A stretch of 64,000 nucleotides of DNA from positions 117,185,947 through 117,249,946 of the forward strand of contig NC_080678.1 in the NCBI RefSeq assembly GCF_030445035.2, given 5' to 3'. This stretch comes from Dasypus novemcinctus. Taxonomy: Eukaryota > Chordata > Mammalia > Cingulata > Dasypodidae. Below the pieces are notes generated by a model. That model was not told where the DNA came from. It saw only the letters and a program-made list of their open reading frames with translations, and did not search any database. Each line of letters begins with the position of its first letter. The stretch's first letter is position 1. Positions 52,241 through 61,549 of the stretch are shown one piece after another. The translations under genes were made by a program, and so were the position numbers.

Positions 52241-52559
52241 ATTGTTGACAGTTTCAAGGAGGAATTGAGATTTTCAACATGATAGTAGGCTACTTCAAAA
52301 CATTAATTTTGTTAATAGATCAGACATTTATTTAAGAGTATAGAAATTAAACACGAGTAAGATATATACAATGAACATGTACAGAACTTGAATCCAAAAT
52401 TAGAGAACATACATTCTTTTCAAGCATGCATGTTAACATTTATGAATATTTACCATGTACTACATTAATGTCAGTCATTATAGTACTGATTGTGCTCTGG
52501 CATCGTACAATTCAATTAGAAATTAATCACAATATGATAAAACATATATTTGAAATTTA
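52241..52559. other. Unassigned spacer, possibly old L1
   Basis: AT-rich with faint L1-like words near 52380-52440 (agaacatacattcttttcaag). Not secure. Confidence 0.35.
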
Positions 52560-52989
52560 AAGACATGTAATTTTTTATTTTTAACGTATTTATTTTTCAA
52601 TACATTAAAAAATATTTTTAAAGATACTTAGATTACACAAAATGTTACACAAAAAAATATGAGATTCCCATATGCCCCAATCCCAACACCTCCCAGGCCT
52701 CCCCACATTAGTAACTTACTTCATTAGTATGGTATATTCATTACAATTGATGAACACATTTGGAGCATTGCCACTAAGCATGGATTATTGTTTACACTGT
52801 ACACTCTCTCCCACTCAATTCTGTATCTGTCTTTGCAAAGATATTCAGAACAATTCCAAGTCCCCCAAATGCCCCCATATTACATCTCTTTTTCCCTCTC
52901 TATGCCTTCAGCATCTCCAGTGCCACTGTTTCCATATCAGTGATATAATTTCTTCCACTGCTATAATCATAAGTCCATAGTACAATAGT

Positions 52990-53700
52990 AAGTCCATTCT
53001 AGTCCATATTTTTAAAAGATTTATTGAAGTATATCACTCATAAATAAACAATAAGTGTACAGTAATAGTTGTGAACTTACAAAACAAACATATATATAAC
53101 ATCATACAGGACTTTCACACCTCACCCTACCACTAACACCTTGCATTGTTGTTAAACCTTTTTAACTAATGATTAAAGAGCATTGTCAAAATATTACTAC
53201 TAACCAAGGTATTTTCCCCCAACCCCCATTATTATTATCTTTATATATTTATATATGAACATACATAAATGATAAGTGTATAGCAAAAGTTGTGTACTTA
53301 CAAAGCAAACATGCACAGTATCATATAGAGGTCCCATACATCAACCCTCCACCAACACCTTACATTGTTGTGAGATGTTTGTTACAAATTATGAAAGAAT
53401 GTTGTCAAAATCTTACTACTAATTATACTCCTTTTCTTATATTTGGTGTATTTTCCCCCAAACCAGCCTATTGTTATTTTTTAAATATATTTTAATGACA
53501 GAAGTAGTAGACTTATAAAACATGCACATGTGCAGAATTCCCAAACACCTTTCTATCAACACACAACACTATGGTGGAGCATTTGTTACAGATAAGATAA
53601 TATCATCTGATTGTTACCATGTCCATAGTATACACTTGGCACACATTTTCCATATTGCCCCATTATCAACACAGTACATCTTTGGCATAGATGCAAGAAT
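52990..53700 (-). repeat. Three tandem modules of about 230 bp in an L1 3' UTR
   Basis: Units start near 53010, 53240 and 53470. Shared words include aataagtgta/atgataagtgtata, acttacaaaacaaacat/acttacaaagcaaacatg/acttataaaacatgcaca, caccttgcattgttg/caccttacattgttg and cttactactaa. They are diverged from each other, so the duplication is old. Confidence 0.65.
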
Positions 53701-55142
53701 ATTATTACTGCTAACCATAGTCTATAGGTCACTCCAGTTGTATCTTTCCCATGCTTCTCCATATTCCCACCACCGTGCAATAGTGATGTACATTTGCTCT
53801 AGCTAACAAAGGACACCCTTGCATCTATACCATCAACCACAATTCTCATTCACCTCTTGGTTTACCATGTTATTCTTTTCCTAGAATATTCTCTAGCATT
53901 CTGTTAACTGGCATTTACATCCCTAGACTACCATTTTTAGCCACATCCCCATTTATAAACTAGCTGTTACTATGTGTTGCCATTCACTTTTAGAGTAAAG
54001 GTAATTAAAACTCTACATACATTAAACATCAGTGGTAGATCTCAGTCCTTCTCATTTCTCCTTTAAGAATCCACCAACTACCACCAGGTCTTGAAGCTAT
54101 TTTCCTATAATTTATTCTAGAAGCTTTATGATTACTGCTTTTATTTTTAGGTTTTTTTATTCATTTTGAGGTAATTTTGGATAAGGTGTGAGATAGGGGT
54201 CCTCTTTCCTTATTTTGGCTATGGACGTCCAGTTCTTTCAACACCATTTGTTGAATTGACTGTTCTGCCCAAGCTGTTTTGGACAGGCTAGTCAAAAATC
54301 ACTTGATCATACATGCGAGGGTCTGTTTCTGAACCATCAGTTTGATTCCATTGGTCTATGTGTCTGTCTTTATGCCAGTACCATTCTGTTTTTACCACCA
54401 TAGCTAGGTAATATAATTTAAAGTCCAGAAAGGAGAGTTTGCTTTTCCTTTTTTAGATGTTTCTGGCTGTTCAGGACCACTTATCCTTTCAAATAAATTT
54501 GATAATCATGTTTTCAGCTTAAAATAATGCTGGCAGAATTTTTATTGGGATTGCATTGAGTCTGTATATCAATTTGAAGAGAATTGACATCTTAATGATA
54601 TTTAGTCTTCCAATCCATGAGCATGGAATGTTCTTTCAGTTATTTCAGACTTTTTTATTTCTTTTAACACTGATTTGCAGTTTTCTAAATACAAGTGCTT
54701 TACATCTTTGGTTAAGTTTATTCCTATTTGTGTTTTATCTGTCGTATTTTGTTTTCACCACTATTTTGACACTTTTGGTTACTTTTATTGATATAATCTT
54801 CATTTCTAGACTCTCTTCTAGGCCCCTCTCTCTCCTGTCTTTTCTTTTCAGGCTCTAGCACACCCTTTAGAATTCCCTAAAAATCTGGTCTCTTGATTAG
54901 AAATTCTCTCAATTTCTTTTTATCTGTGAATATTCTAAACTCACCCTCATTTTTGAAAGACAGTCTTGCTGGATATAAGATTCTTGGCTGGAAATATTTG
55001 TCCTGTAGTATCTTAAATATATCACTGTCTTCTTGCATTCATGGTTTCTGGTGAGAAATTGGCACTTAATCTTATTGGGTATCCCTTATATGATATGCAT
55101 TGCTTTCTTATGCTATTCTCAGCATTCTCTCTGTCTTTGGCA

Positions 55143-55667
55143 TTAGACTATGTGTCTCAGAGTTGGTCTATTTGGAGTTTTTTGGATGGGAGTACATTGT
55201 GCTTCTTGGATGTGGATATCTATGTCCTTCATTAGGGTTGGGAAATTTTCTACCAGTATTTCTTCAAATATTCCTTCTTCCTCTTTTCTCTTCTCTTCTC
55301 CTTCCGGGACACCCATGACATGTTTGTTTGCACATCTTTTGCTGTTATTTAGTTCCCTGAAAACTTTTTCAATTTTTTCCATTCTATTCTTCATCTGTTC
55401 TTTTGTATGTTCACTTTCAGAGGCCATTTCTTCAAGCTCACCAATGCTTTCTTCTGCCTCTTCAAATATGCTGTTATATGATTCCAGTGTTTTTAAAATT
55501 TCATTTATTGTGCCTTTCATTCCCATAAGATCTGCTATTTTTCTATGTATGCTTTTAAATTCTTCTTTGTGCTCACCCAATGTCTTCTTAATATCCTTAA
55601 TCGCTTTTGCCATCTCATTGAATTTATTAAGGAGATTTATTTGAACATCTATGATTAGTTGTCTCAA
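55143..55667 (-). pseudogene. L1 ORF1 protein, N-terminal and central part
   Basis: A 174-codon open frame with a heptad-like coiled coil (about residues 1-105, rich in Glu, Lys, Leu and Ile), then the start of the RNA-recognition region with MGVPEGEE and IFEEILVENFPTLMK. This is typical of L1 ORF1p, the RNA-binding chaperone of the L1 particle. A complete ORF1p is about 340 residues; the C-terminal domain continues only in broken frames. It is the best preserved coding piece of any L1 here. Confidence 0.85.
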
Positions 55668-56224
55668 CTCCTTTATGTCATCTGGAGGCTTAACTTATTC
55701 CTTTAACTGTGCCATAGCTTCCTTTTTCTTGGTGTGGATGTAATTTTTTTTGTTGATGTCCTGGCACTTGGCTTACTAGAGTAATTATTCTGGGTGCAGT
55801 TTTTCTCTTTAGTTTAGGGCTTCTTGCCCTTTCTCCCTTGCTGATTGTGCAGTAGAAACCAAGGATGTAGTTGGTGTTATAAGCTGTGGAGGCTCAGGCT
55901 GCCCTCATTACCCCAGGGACTGATGAAGCTTCTCCCAATTTTCTCCTTTTCCAGGGGTAGGGATGGAGTCACAGCTGTGTGGAATAATTCAAGTTGTTTA
56001 GGCCTATACTCTAGTTGCCCAGAGAGACTGATGTCCTTCTTGTCCTTTTCTCCCCTGCCTGGGGTGGTGATGAAGCTGCAGCTGTGGGCAGCAATCTAAG
56101 CAGTGTGGGTCCAAGATGACTGCAGTTGCCCTGATAGATTTCTGATTATTCAGTCTGTGCCAATCAAATGTACCTGCAGTTTCCTGCATAGGCTGGTACA
56201 GGGCCTGCAAGCCTTCTCCCTGCT

Positions 56225-57000
56225 AGGGGTGGGGCTGATGCCTAGGCTAGGGCTGTAGGCTGATCTGGGTGAAAGAAACTAGTTCCTACCCTCACTGTGA
56301 TTTTCCACCAGCCCAGCTTTCCCTCATGCTGGGGTCGGAGTCAAAATGGCAAGTATCAGCGTCTTTCTGACCTGGACAAGTTCAAACTTTATCTATTCTT
56401 AGGGTTATACGTTAGCCAGTCAAATCTGCCAATCAGTAGCTGAAATCAGTGTCCAACCATCTCCTCCTCCCCTGTTTTAGGGAAATGGAGCTTCAAATTC
56501 AAGCCACAGGATAGCTCCTGGAACAGTTTGTGGTGCCAAAGTAGGATGATCACTGGCCACTGTGGCTTGGCCAGTAATTTCCTGGAGAGTCTGGCACAGG
56601 TCCCCCTGGCTTCCAGGTGGGGTTTGGTCTTATGCTAGAGCTGCAAACTGATCTAGATGTAAAGAAGCCAGTCCCTACCAGCACTGTGATTTTCATTCTG
56701 CCCTGCTTCTCCTGATGCCAGTCATGGAGTTAAGATGGTGGTTACTGGCCTCTTTCTGACTTGGACAGATTCAAACTTTAGCTTTCTCAGGATTATACTT
56801 GAGCCTGCTGAATTTACTCATAAGTAGCTGAAGTTGGTGAAAAACTGTCTCTTCTTACCCTGTTTTTGGGAAATGGAGCTTTCAGTTCCAGTCCCAGAAC
56901 AGCTCCCAAGATGGCTTGAGCCTCCAGTAGAGGATGGGCTCTGCCCTCCTTGGCATTGAGGTCTCTATTTATGAGTCTTCTCTGCAGATGGGCAGTCTCC
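56225..57000 (-). repeat. Two tandem 5' UTR units (about 390 bp) of the L1
   Basis: Landmarks repeat with a spacing of about 390 bp: gctgatctgggtg (56260) and actgatctagatg (56649); cactgtgattttc in both; ggacaagttcaaacttta and ggacagattcaaacttta; gggaaatggagctt in both. The sequence is the antisense of the L1 promoter region. Confidence 0.75.
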
Positions 57001-57145
57001 TCTTTCCATTCTTTCCAGGATGTTGCAGAATGCTCTTCTGGTCTTCTGGAAGCCCCAGATAGGTGGTTCAGCTAGCTCCAGATAGCTCTGGGTGTTTACT
57101 AACTGCCCTGTAGCAGAAGCTGACTTTAGGAACCCCTTACTCTGC

Positions 57146-57160
57146 CGCCATCTTGCCTAT
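57146..57160 (-). promoter_or_regulatory. YY1-like site at an L1 5' end
   Basis: The minus strand reads GGCAAGATGGCGGCAG. AAGATGGC at the very 5' end of L1 is the known YY1 site that sets the transcription start in primate L1. The match here is by pattern only. Confidence 0.6.
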
Positions 57161-57163
57161 TGA

Positions 57164-58430
57164 TGGATGGGACTCTCTTGGTTACAACTGTAGACTCTCT
57201 CATTTCCTTGGCATGGTGGTTATTCATCCTCAACTTCTCGTTAGTTGTCCTGGTTGAGTCCAATAAACTGGAGAGTAAGTGTTGAAACTCTGCAGAGGCT
57301 CAGGGCCTAGCTGGTACATGGGCAGCCCAAAGATTTAAATCTCTTGGACATACACCTAAGAACTCTAGTACCAAATATAGATTCACATAAAATGGGATGG
57401 TGGAGGCATGTGTAGAGAAGTCACACCTGAATCAAACTCTGTCACACTGGGGAGCACAAACTCCAAAATAGGGCCCACTGGCAAGGGAACAGACTCTGGA
57501 GCTATCTGCTGTGACAGTAGGCCCTGGGTGTCTCCGTAGCACTCAGGAGCCCCACTATTTGGGGCAGTATCTTTGGCAATTTATGAGCTCCTACTGAGAC
57601 TTATATAAGCATTACCTCTGGAATGACTTCCCAACTCACATTGAAGTCTCCTAGCCATATAAACTCATTTGTCTTTACTCCCCCCCCCTTTTTTTTATTT
57701 AAAGAAAACACTTATTTATGGTTTTTATTCAAACACACACAGAACAGGTTTTCATATTTTGAACCTTGAGTGCACAGACAGGGATGTCATGCATGGAATA
57801 AATGCTTTTCCAGCAGAGCTATTCCCTGATGCATTTAAGTATTAGGATGATTAGGCAGAAAAGAAAAAGACTTACTTGATAGAAATCTGCTCATAAATCT
57901 GCTTGAAAAAGGACATGATTTTAACCTTATTCCCCCTTTTATTCAAGGTCTTTTTCCAGTTCCATTGCTTTTGGGTGTTTGGTAGTAATCCCTTGGTGCC
58001 AGGGATGCTCATCCTTGGGAGTCATATCTCATGCTTGGAGGAAAATAAAGCATTTTTATGCTGAGTTTGGCTTAGAGAGGCCACATTGTAGCAACAAGGT
58101 GGCTCACAGGACGGAAATCTTAGGCACCCTGTAGCACTAGGCTAAGTTGCAATTTCAAGAGCAAATTCTCATAAGCATAATGTCAGTATCAAGGGTCCCT
58201 CAATGGACCATCCTTCTTCACTAGTCATTGCCCTGCACTTCGGGGATCAGTGATGTTCCATTAGAGAATGTGGCAGAGCTCCCAGGATGGGAATTCAATA
58301 TTCTTTGGGTTATTGTTTGAATCTCCACTATGACAATGCCCCATAAACATTTGAACATATTTATGTACCTTATAGGTTTGCCCAGGTGAACTTCCTTCCA
58401 TGTGTCCCCTATCACTGAAGCCCATACTGT
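57164..58430 (-). mobile_element. L1 3' UTR, antisense, truncated by an ERV
   Basis: Reverse of the 47.7-49.3 kb 3' UTR: gttgtcctggttgagtccaa, cagaggctcagggcc, gtctcctagccatataaac, tatgctgagtttggcttag, ttgggttattgtttgaatc. It is interrupted at about 57694 by a retrocopy and cut at 58430 by an LTR. Confidence 0.75.
57694..57938 (-). pseudogene. Retrocopy of an mRNA 3' end, parent unknown
   Basis: On the minus strand the insert ends with TGAATAAAAACC, then about 30 bases later an A tail (a T run at 57690-57700 on the plus strand). Imperfect flanking repeats (ctttactcccccccctttt and ccttattccccctttt) look like a target duplication. Outside it the L1 3' UTR resumes in register. An mRNA 3' UTR is likely; a few codons before it may be coding. 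The gene was not identified. Confidence 0.55.
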
Positions 58431-58902
58431 TGTAGAATTTAAGAGAAGTTCAATTATTTGAGTATAGAGAGGCCAGGACTCAGGAATGATTTTGAGAAGG
58501 AAAAATGGTTTACTGACGGCCGGCCGGACTTGGGAACTTCTGTTTGAATCCCGAGCCCCGAACAAGATTTTCAAACGTCTTTTATACAGAGAGGAAAGGC
58601 CAAATGGTCCCTTTGTTTCAGTTCTCAATAGGCTTCAATTAGCATATATCTCTTCCACATCTTAGGTAAGCTTTTAGCATGGACTCCAGATATTCTAGAT
58701 AAGCTTTTAGCATATTTGCTTTTTGCATTTCCCCTAAATACTTAAAGTTTATAGCCCTTGCATTGTTAAACATTTCCTGGGACTGGAGCCGCTGCCACTG
58801 TCCCTAAGGGCAGGACTGCAGCCTCTTCGTTCCACACCCACAAGTCAAACAACTTAGTTATCTCTGAAGAGACAAAGAGCCTTCCACCCATAGCCCACAT
58901 CA
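58431..58902 (-). mobile_element. 3' LTR of a gammaretrovirus-like ERV
   Basis: A 472-bp unit starts TGTAGAATTT and ends CACATCA on the plus strand. On the minus strand it has TATAAAA (about 58580-58586), then TTGTTCGGGGCTCGGGATTC, and an AGTAAA poly(A)-signal variant (58509-58514). This R-U5 style is usual for gammaretroviral LTRs. A polypurine tract adjoins its right end, so this is the 3' LTR. Confidence 0.75.
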
Positions 58903-58918
58903 TTCCCCCCCTTTTGCC
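58903..58918 (-). promoter_or_regulatory. Polypurine tract of the gammaretrovirus-like ERV
   Basis: Minus strand GGCAAAAGGGGGGGAA directly before the LTR start TGATGTGGG. Primer for plus-strand DNA synthesis. Confidence 0.85.
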
Positions 58919-59685
58919 AAAGTTTAACTTGCTAAGATTTGGCATAATTATTGTTGGAGCTATGAGGTGGATGGCTGTTTGTTGTCTTGATTGATTATTT
59001 ATCAGTCTTTAGTACAGCATCCAGGACTGTTTTTAGAAGTTTAGAACTTTTCATTCTGGACAGCAGAATCTTGGGCCGGGGCCTCCTGCAGTTATTCTGC
59101 TGCCACTGGCACTCACGTGGATTTCCAGTCAGGTTCCAGATCCATCTATTACTTTTATTTTACTCTTAAAGAGTTTACACCTTTAATTTAAAAGGGGTGC
59201 TGAAGGGAGATGATCTCTTTTCTGTAACTGCTTCCTACTGGCCATGGGCTGTAGTCATTGCCTAATAAGGTGTAAAACTCTTTAATTTATTCTAACTGGA
59301 GGAAGATGGATCTGGCATTCTGTACGACATTGGATGAAGTTTTCATATGGTTAATAAGATGTTCACTCTGAAAGAAACAAACTTAATTAAAAATTTGGAA
59401 TACCTGTTTTTAAAAGAGGACACATTGGATTACAGAGGTAGACAAGGTTAGGTGCCTATAAAGATGGCATTCCTTAAAAGCTGGTGGGAACAGCATATAT
59501 ATTCTTTTTTAAGTTATCCATCTTTAGAGAGAAATTGCAACAGACACTTAGCTTTGTCTGAAGACACATTCCAAGCTGTTCAATGATTGACACTCATTCG
59601 CTCTGTCAGATGCTCCTGGTGAACTGGCACTCCTTGGGCAACTGGCTTCACTCAGGATTAGAACACTAATTTGGAAATACTCTTA
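58919..59685 (-). other. Remaining internal 3' region of the gammaretrovirus-like ERV
   Basis: Non-coding or decayed, with a segment (59060-59150) resembling 34050-34130. The ERV is cut at 59685 by the insertion of the class II-like provirus. No env motif was recognised. Confidence 0.45.
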
Positions 59686-59773
59686 TGCAGCGGCTTGCTC
59701 GGTCGGTAGAGGTGGGGTTGCACTGCCCCACGTTAGACGCCAGCTGCGGCGACTTGCTCGGTTGGTAGAGGTG
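59686..59773 (-). repeat. Duplicated LTR end enclosing a primer-binding-site copy
   Basis: The LTR terminal sequence occurs twice (59686-59717 and 59745-59776, offset 59). Between them lie 18 bases similar to the primer binding site (59725-59742; two changes) and about a dozen bases of leader. The 5' LTR end at 63814 lacks this. Confidence 0.9.
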
Positions 59774-59895
59774 GGGTCTGGCTGCGGACAAGGGGTCGGT
59801 CCAGCTCTGGATGAGGGGTCGGTCCCGCTTGGGACGAGGGGTCGGTCCCACTTGGGACGAGGGGTCGGTCCGGCAGCAGACGAAGGATCGGTCTC
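59770..59895 (-). repeat. U5 tandem repeats of about 23 bp
   Basis: Five consecutive units share gaggggtcggtcc and a variable tail (agctctggat, cgcttggga, cacttggga, ggcagcaga); the last is partly decayed. The same array occurs in the 5' LTR at 63860-63965. Confidence 0.9.
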
Positions 59896-60077
59896 ACAAG
59901 GGGTTGCGCGGTTGGGCTGACGGGGTCGCCTGGCGAAGCCGGCGACGAGGGGGTCACCCGGAGAAGCAGGCGACGAACTGGGGACAAGGGAGGCCAGGCC
60001 CTTGTCGGGGGCTCTCAGGACTGGAGGGCGCATGGCAGAAGAACTACCACCGAGACAAGGTAAACACGCAACTCCAC

Positions 60078-60106
60078 TTTATTGAGGGAGAGGCAACAGT
60101 TTTATA
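60078..60106 (-). promoter_or_regulatory. Core promoter and poly(A) signal of the LTR
   Basis: Minus strand TATAAA at 60106-60101 and AATAAA at 60083-60078. The initiation site expected about 25-30 bases after TATA falls at or just after AATAAA, so R must be short. This compact layout is seen in class II LTRs. Confidence 0.75.
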
Positions 60107-60119
60107 GGGGCTGGGGAAG

Positions 60120-60260
60120 GCTGATTGGTCGAAGCAACGCCCTGTTCTGATTGGTTGCCAGTGAAAGGTCAGTGGGCGGTACTGGATGGGGGAGGGGTGG
60201 TGGTTAGCGATTGGCTGTCGCTGTTGCTGGGGGAAGGGGCAGGGTTTAGGGATTGGTGGC
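60120..60260 (-). promoter_or_regulatory. Cluster of CCAAT boxes in U3
   Basis: The plus strand has gattgg near 60122, 60149, 60208 and 60250, each a CCAATC box in the LTR's own orientation, upstream of TATA. They are candidates for NF-Y binding. Confidence 0.65.
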
Positions 60261-60280
60261 TGCTGTTGCTGGGGTGGAGG

Positions 60281-60440
60281 GCAGACTTGAGTTTCCTGCC
60301 CACGCCTGGCTGTTGCTGCTGTCGGGGGGAGGGAAAAGGGCAGACTGGATTTTTCTGCCCACGCCTGGCTGTTGCTGCTGTTGGGGGAGGGGAAAAGGGC
60401 AGACTGGAATTTTCCGCCTTGTGCCTGCGCAGGGAGAAAG
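60281..60440 (-). repeat. U3 tandem repeats of about 60 bp (enhancer-like)
   Basis: Three units start near 60282, 60341 and 60400. Each has cagactgga-type start, ttttctgcccacgcctgg and a gctgttgctgctg segment followed by a G-rich run; the third is partial. Tandem U3 repeats are commonly retroviral enhancers. Confidence 0.85.
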
Positions 60441-60562
60441 AAGAAGAAGGGTGCCGCCCCACAGGCATCGTGTGGCGCCATCTGGGAGGAGGGGCGGCTG
60501 CGGAAGCATGGCTGCTGAGAAGGGGAGACCCGAGGGCACTCTGCGCCCATGCCGAGCTCCCT

Positions 60563-60900
60563 TCAGGGGTGGCAGTGAGTCCGACCAGCCACCCTATTAT
60601 GGGGGCAGCGGCTTGGCCTGCCACGGCTGCTCCCCCGCCAGGCCAGCAAACCACACTTCAGCCCGAGGGGTGACCGCATTTCCCCCTTCTTTTCAAATAA
60701 GGGCCAGGATGGCAGCAGTAACAAGTAGCCGAGGCCCAAGAGGCAGTAAGCAATGAGGGAAGCAGGGCTGAAGAGGGAGGTGAATATGATGGGGATATAA
60801 ATGTACAATTTAGGGGGCGGTATCTTGCCATTGCAAGCAAAGGTGGCCAATGTCCAATTCTCGTTGATCTCGGTGGCTATAAGGTCCATCTGCTGTTAAA
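60563..60900 (-). pseudogene. Env transmembrane-subunit end, out of frame with the env start
   Basis: A frame open from about 60899 encodes a short outer part with an N-linked site (NWT), then a strongly hydrophobic anchor of about 30 residues (IYIPIIFTSLFSPASL onward) and a basic/acidic tail. The frame passes through the polypurine tract into U3 before its stop. The start of env is in another frame, and most of the surface subunit and fusion region are absent. Confidence 0.6.
60679..60694 (-). promoter_or_regulatory. Polypurine tract of the class II-like provirus
   Basis: Minus strand GAAAAGAAGGGGGAAA immediately before the 3' LTR start TGCGG. Primer for plus-strand synthesis. Confidence 0.9.
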
Positions 60901-61095
60901 AGTCCAGGATGACAGCGCGTTGCAGGTAGTTGATCTCTCCTTGGCAGTGAAGACATTGTAAGAGAGGATTACTTTTTCCTGCCAGAGGCTTACTGTCCAA
61001 TTAAAAGGCTGATGGCTGGGGTTGGTGAGTGCAATGGGGAGTGTGAGGAAAAGAAGGGTGACGGTTTTGGACAAGAGGAGGCTTGGTGAAGTCAT
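60877..61095 (-). pseudogene. Env N-terminal part (signal peptide and start of surface subunit), truncated
   Basis: A 72-codon frame starts at the ATG at 61095 (overlapping the preceding stop as TAATG). A hydrophobic segment (about residues 9-24) suits a signal peptide, followed by NPSHQPFNWTVSLW, which resembles the start of mature retroviral surface proteins and has an NWT glycosylation site. The frame ends after about 50 more residues at a junction where the sequence goes straight to the transmembrane end. A large internal deletion and frame change make it non-functional. Confidence 0.65.
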
Positions 61096-61292
61096 TATGG
61101 GAGGAAGATAAGGAGTAAAGCATAAAAGAGGATAATAAACAGAAAGGCGATGGAGAGTAGAATTCGTTGGCCGAGGTTCCAATCTTCTGGAGTGGTAGCG
61201 GCTAGACAGATGGCGGAAAATATTATCAAGAAAGCAAGGGTTATGAGGAAGAAATAAAGTATTAAAGGCTGTGGGGGAAGTGAGAAGATCAT
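61095..61292 (-). CDS. Small membrane-protein frame upstream of env (copy 2)
   Basis: A 65-codon intact frame. It has two hydrophobic segments (about residues 10-31 and 45-64) flanking a polar link that contains TPEDWNLGQR. The stop overlaps the env ATG (TAATG), an arrangement that could allow coupled re-initiation. It shares its layout and DWNL-x-QR motif with the frame at 61357-61548. I do not recognise the family. It could be a small accessory (viroporin-like) protein, a leftover of env or pol, or neutral. Confidence 0.5.
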   Translation of the reverse strand: MIFSLPPQPLILYFFLITLAFLIIFSAICLAATTPEDWNLGQRILLSIAFLFIILFYALLLIFLP

Positions 61293-61356
61293 TTAGAGGA
61301 TAGGGTTGAGAATGGTATGTTTAAGACAGAAGCTTTGTGGTTTGTAGGAGACTGTT

Positions 61357-61548
61357 TTATAAACGAAGGAGAATGAGGGCAGTAAATATAGTAACGATAG
61401 ATAGGGAGATGACAGTGAGGAGGAGTCTTTGTTTAAGGTTCCAATCGTCTGGTGCAACAGTGGCTAGGCCGATAGCGAGGGGTGTTGCTAAATAGACAAT
61501 GGCTGCAAAGACAAAATCATCTTCTGTTTCCTTAAGAATAACTTTTCT
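61357..61548 (-). CDS. Related small membrane-protein frame (copy 1), no ATG
   Basis: An open frame of about 63 codons ends at a TAA at 61357. It contains hydrophobic segments on both sides of a VAPDDWNLKQR link, matching the 61095-61292 frame in order and spacing. No ATG opens the frame; a good splice acceptor (TTTTGTCTTTGCAG, exon from 61502) lies inside it. So it may be read from a spliced message or be a decayed duplicate. Confidence 0.4.
   Translation of the reverse strand, partial: RKVILKETEDDFVFAAIVYLATPLAIGLATVAPDDWNLKQRLLLTVISLSIVTIFTALILLRL
61502..61515 (-). promoter_or_regulatory. Candidate splice acceptor
   Basis: Minus strand TTTTGTCTTTGCAG. It is placed between gag and env and could pair with the donor at 62727 to make a subgenomic env message. 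Confidence 0.5.
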
Positions 61549-61549
61549 T

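Larger units (their letters stand above)
52560..57163 (-). mobile_element. Antisense L1 with a retained 5' end and deleted ORF2 middle
   Basis: Reading from the right, a 5' end at about 57163 (gccgccatcttgcc, reverse of a GGCAAGATGGCGGC YY1-type start) is followed by a tandem-unit 5' UTR (56100-57130), an ORF1 frame (55667-55143), then a jump near 54780 into the ORF2 C-terminal region (54100-54700), and a long 3' UTR (52560-54050) with three tandem modules. Most of ORF2 is missing. This is one element by continuity of orientation and order, though nested joins are possible. Confidence 0.65.
59686..60678 (-). repeat. 3' LTR of the class II-like provirus (993 bp)
   Basis: Starts (minus strand) TGCGGTCACCCC next to the polypurine tract and ends GCCGCTGCA at the flank. 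It contains U3 60-bp repeats, CCAAT boxes, a TATA box and AATAAA close together, U5 23-bp repeats, and at its end a duplicated U5 end with a primer-binding-site copy. Confidence 0.9.

Noticed and set aside
55143-55667. Host coiled-coil protein gene
   Set aside because: The order of coiled coil and the VPEGEE to ENFPTLMK motif is that of L1 ORF1p, and the flanks are antisense L1.
60044-60673. Open frames of 160-180 codons on both strands in the LTR U3, resembling a superantigen-type LTR gene by position
   Set aside because: Several frames on both strands are open together because the region is GC-rich and repeated (60-bp units are a multiple of three). No start context, domain or preference for one frame.
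59686-60678. Independent solo LTR to the left of the provirus
   Set aside because: A polypurine tract and env end adjoin its right side, so it is the 3' LTR of the same provirus; the primer-binding-site copy is explained by internal duplication.
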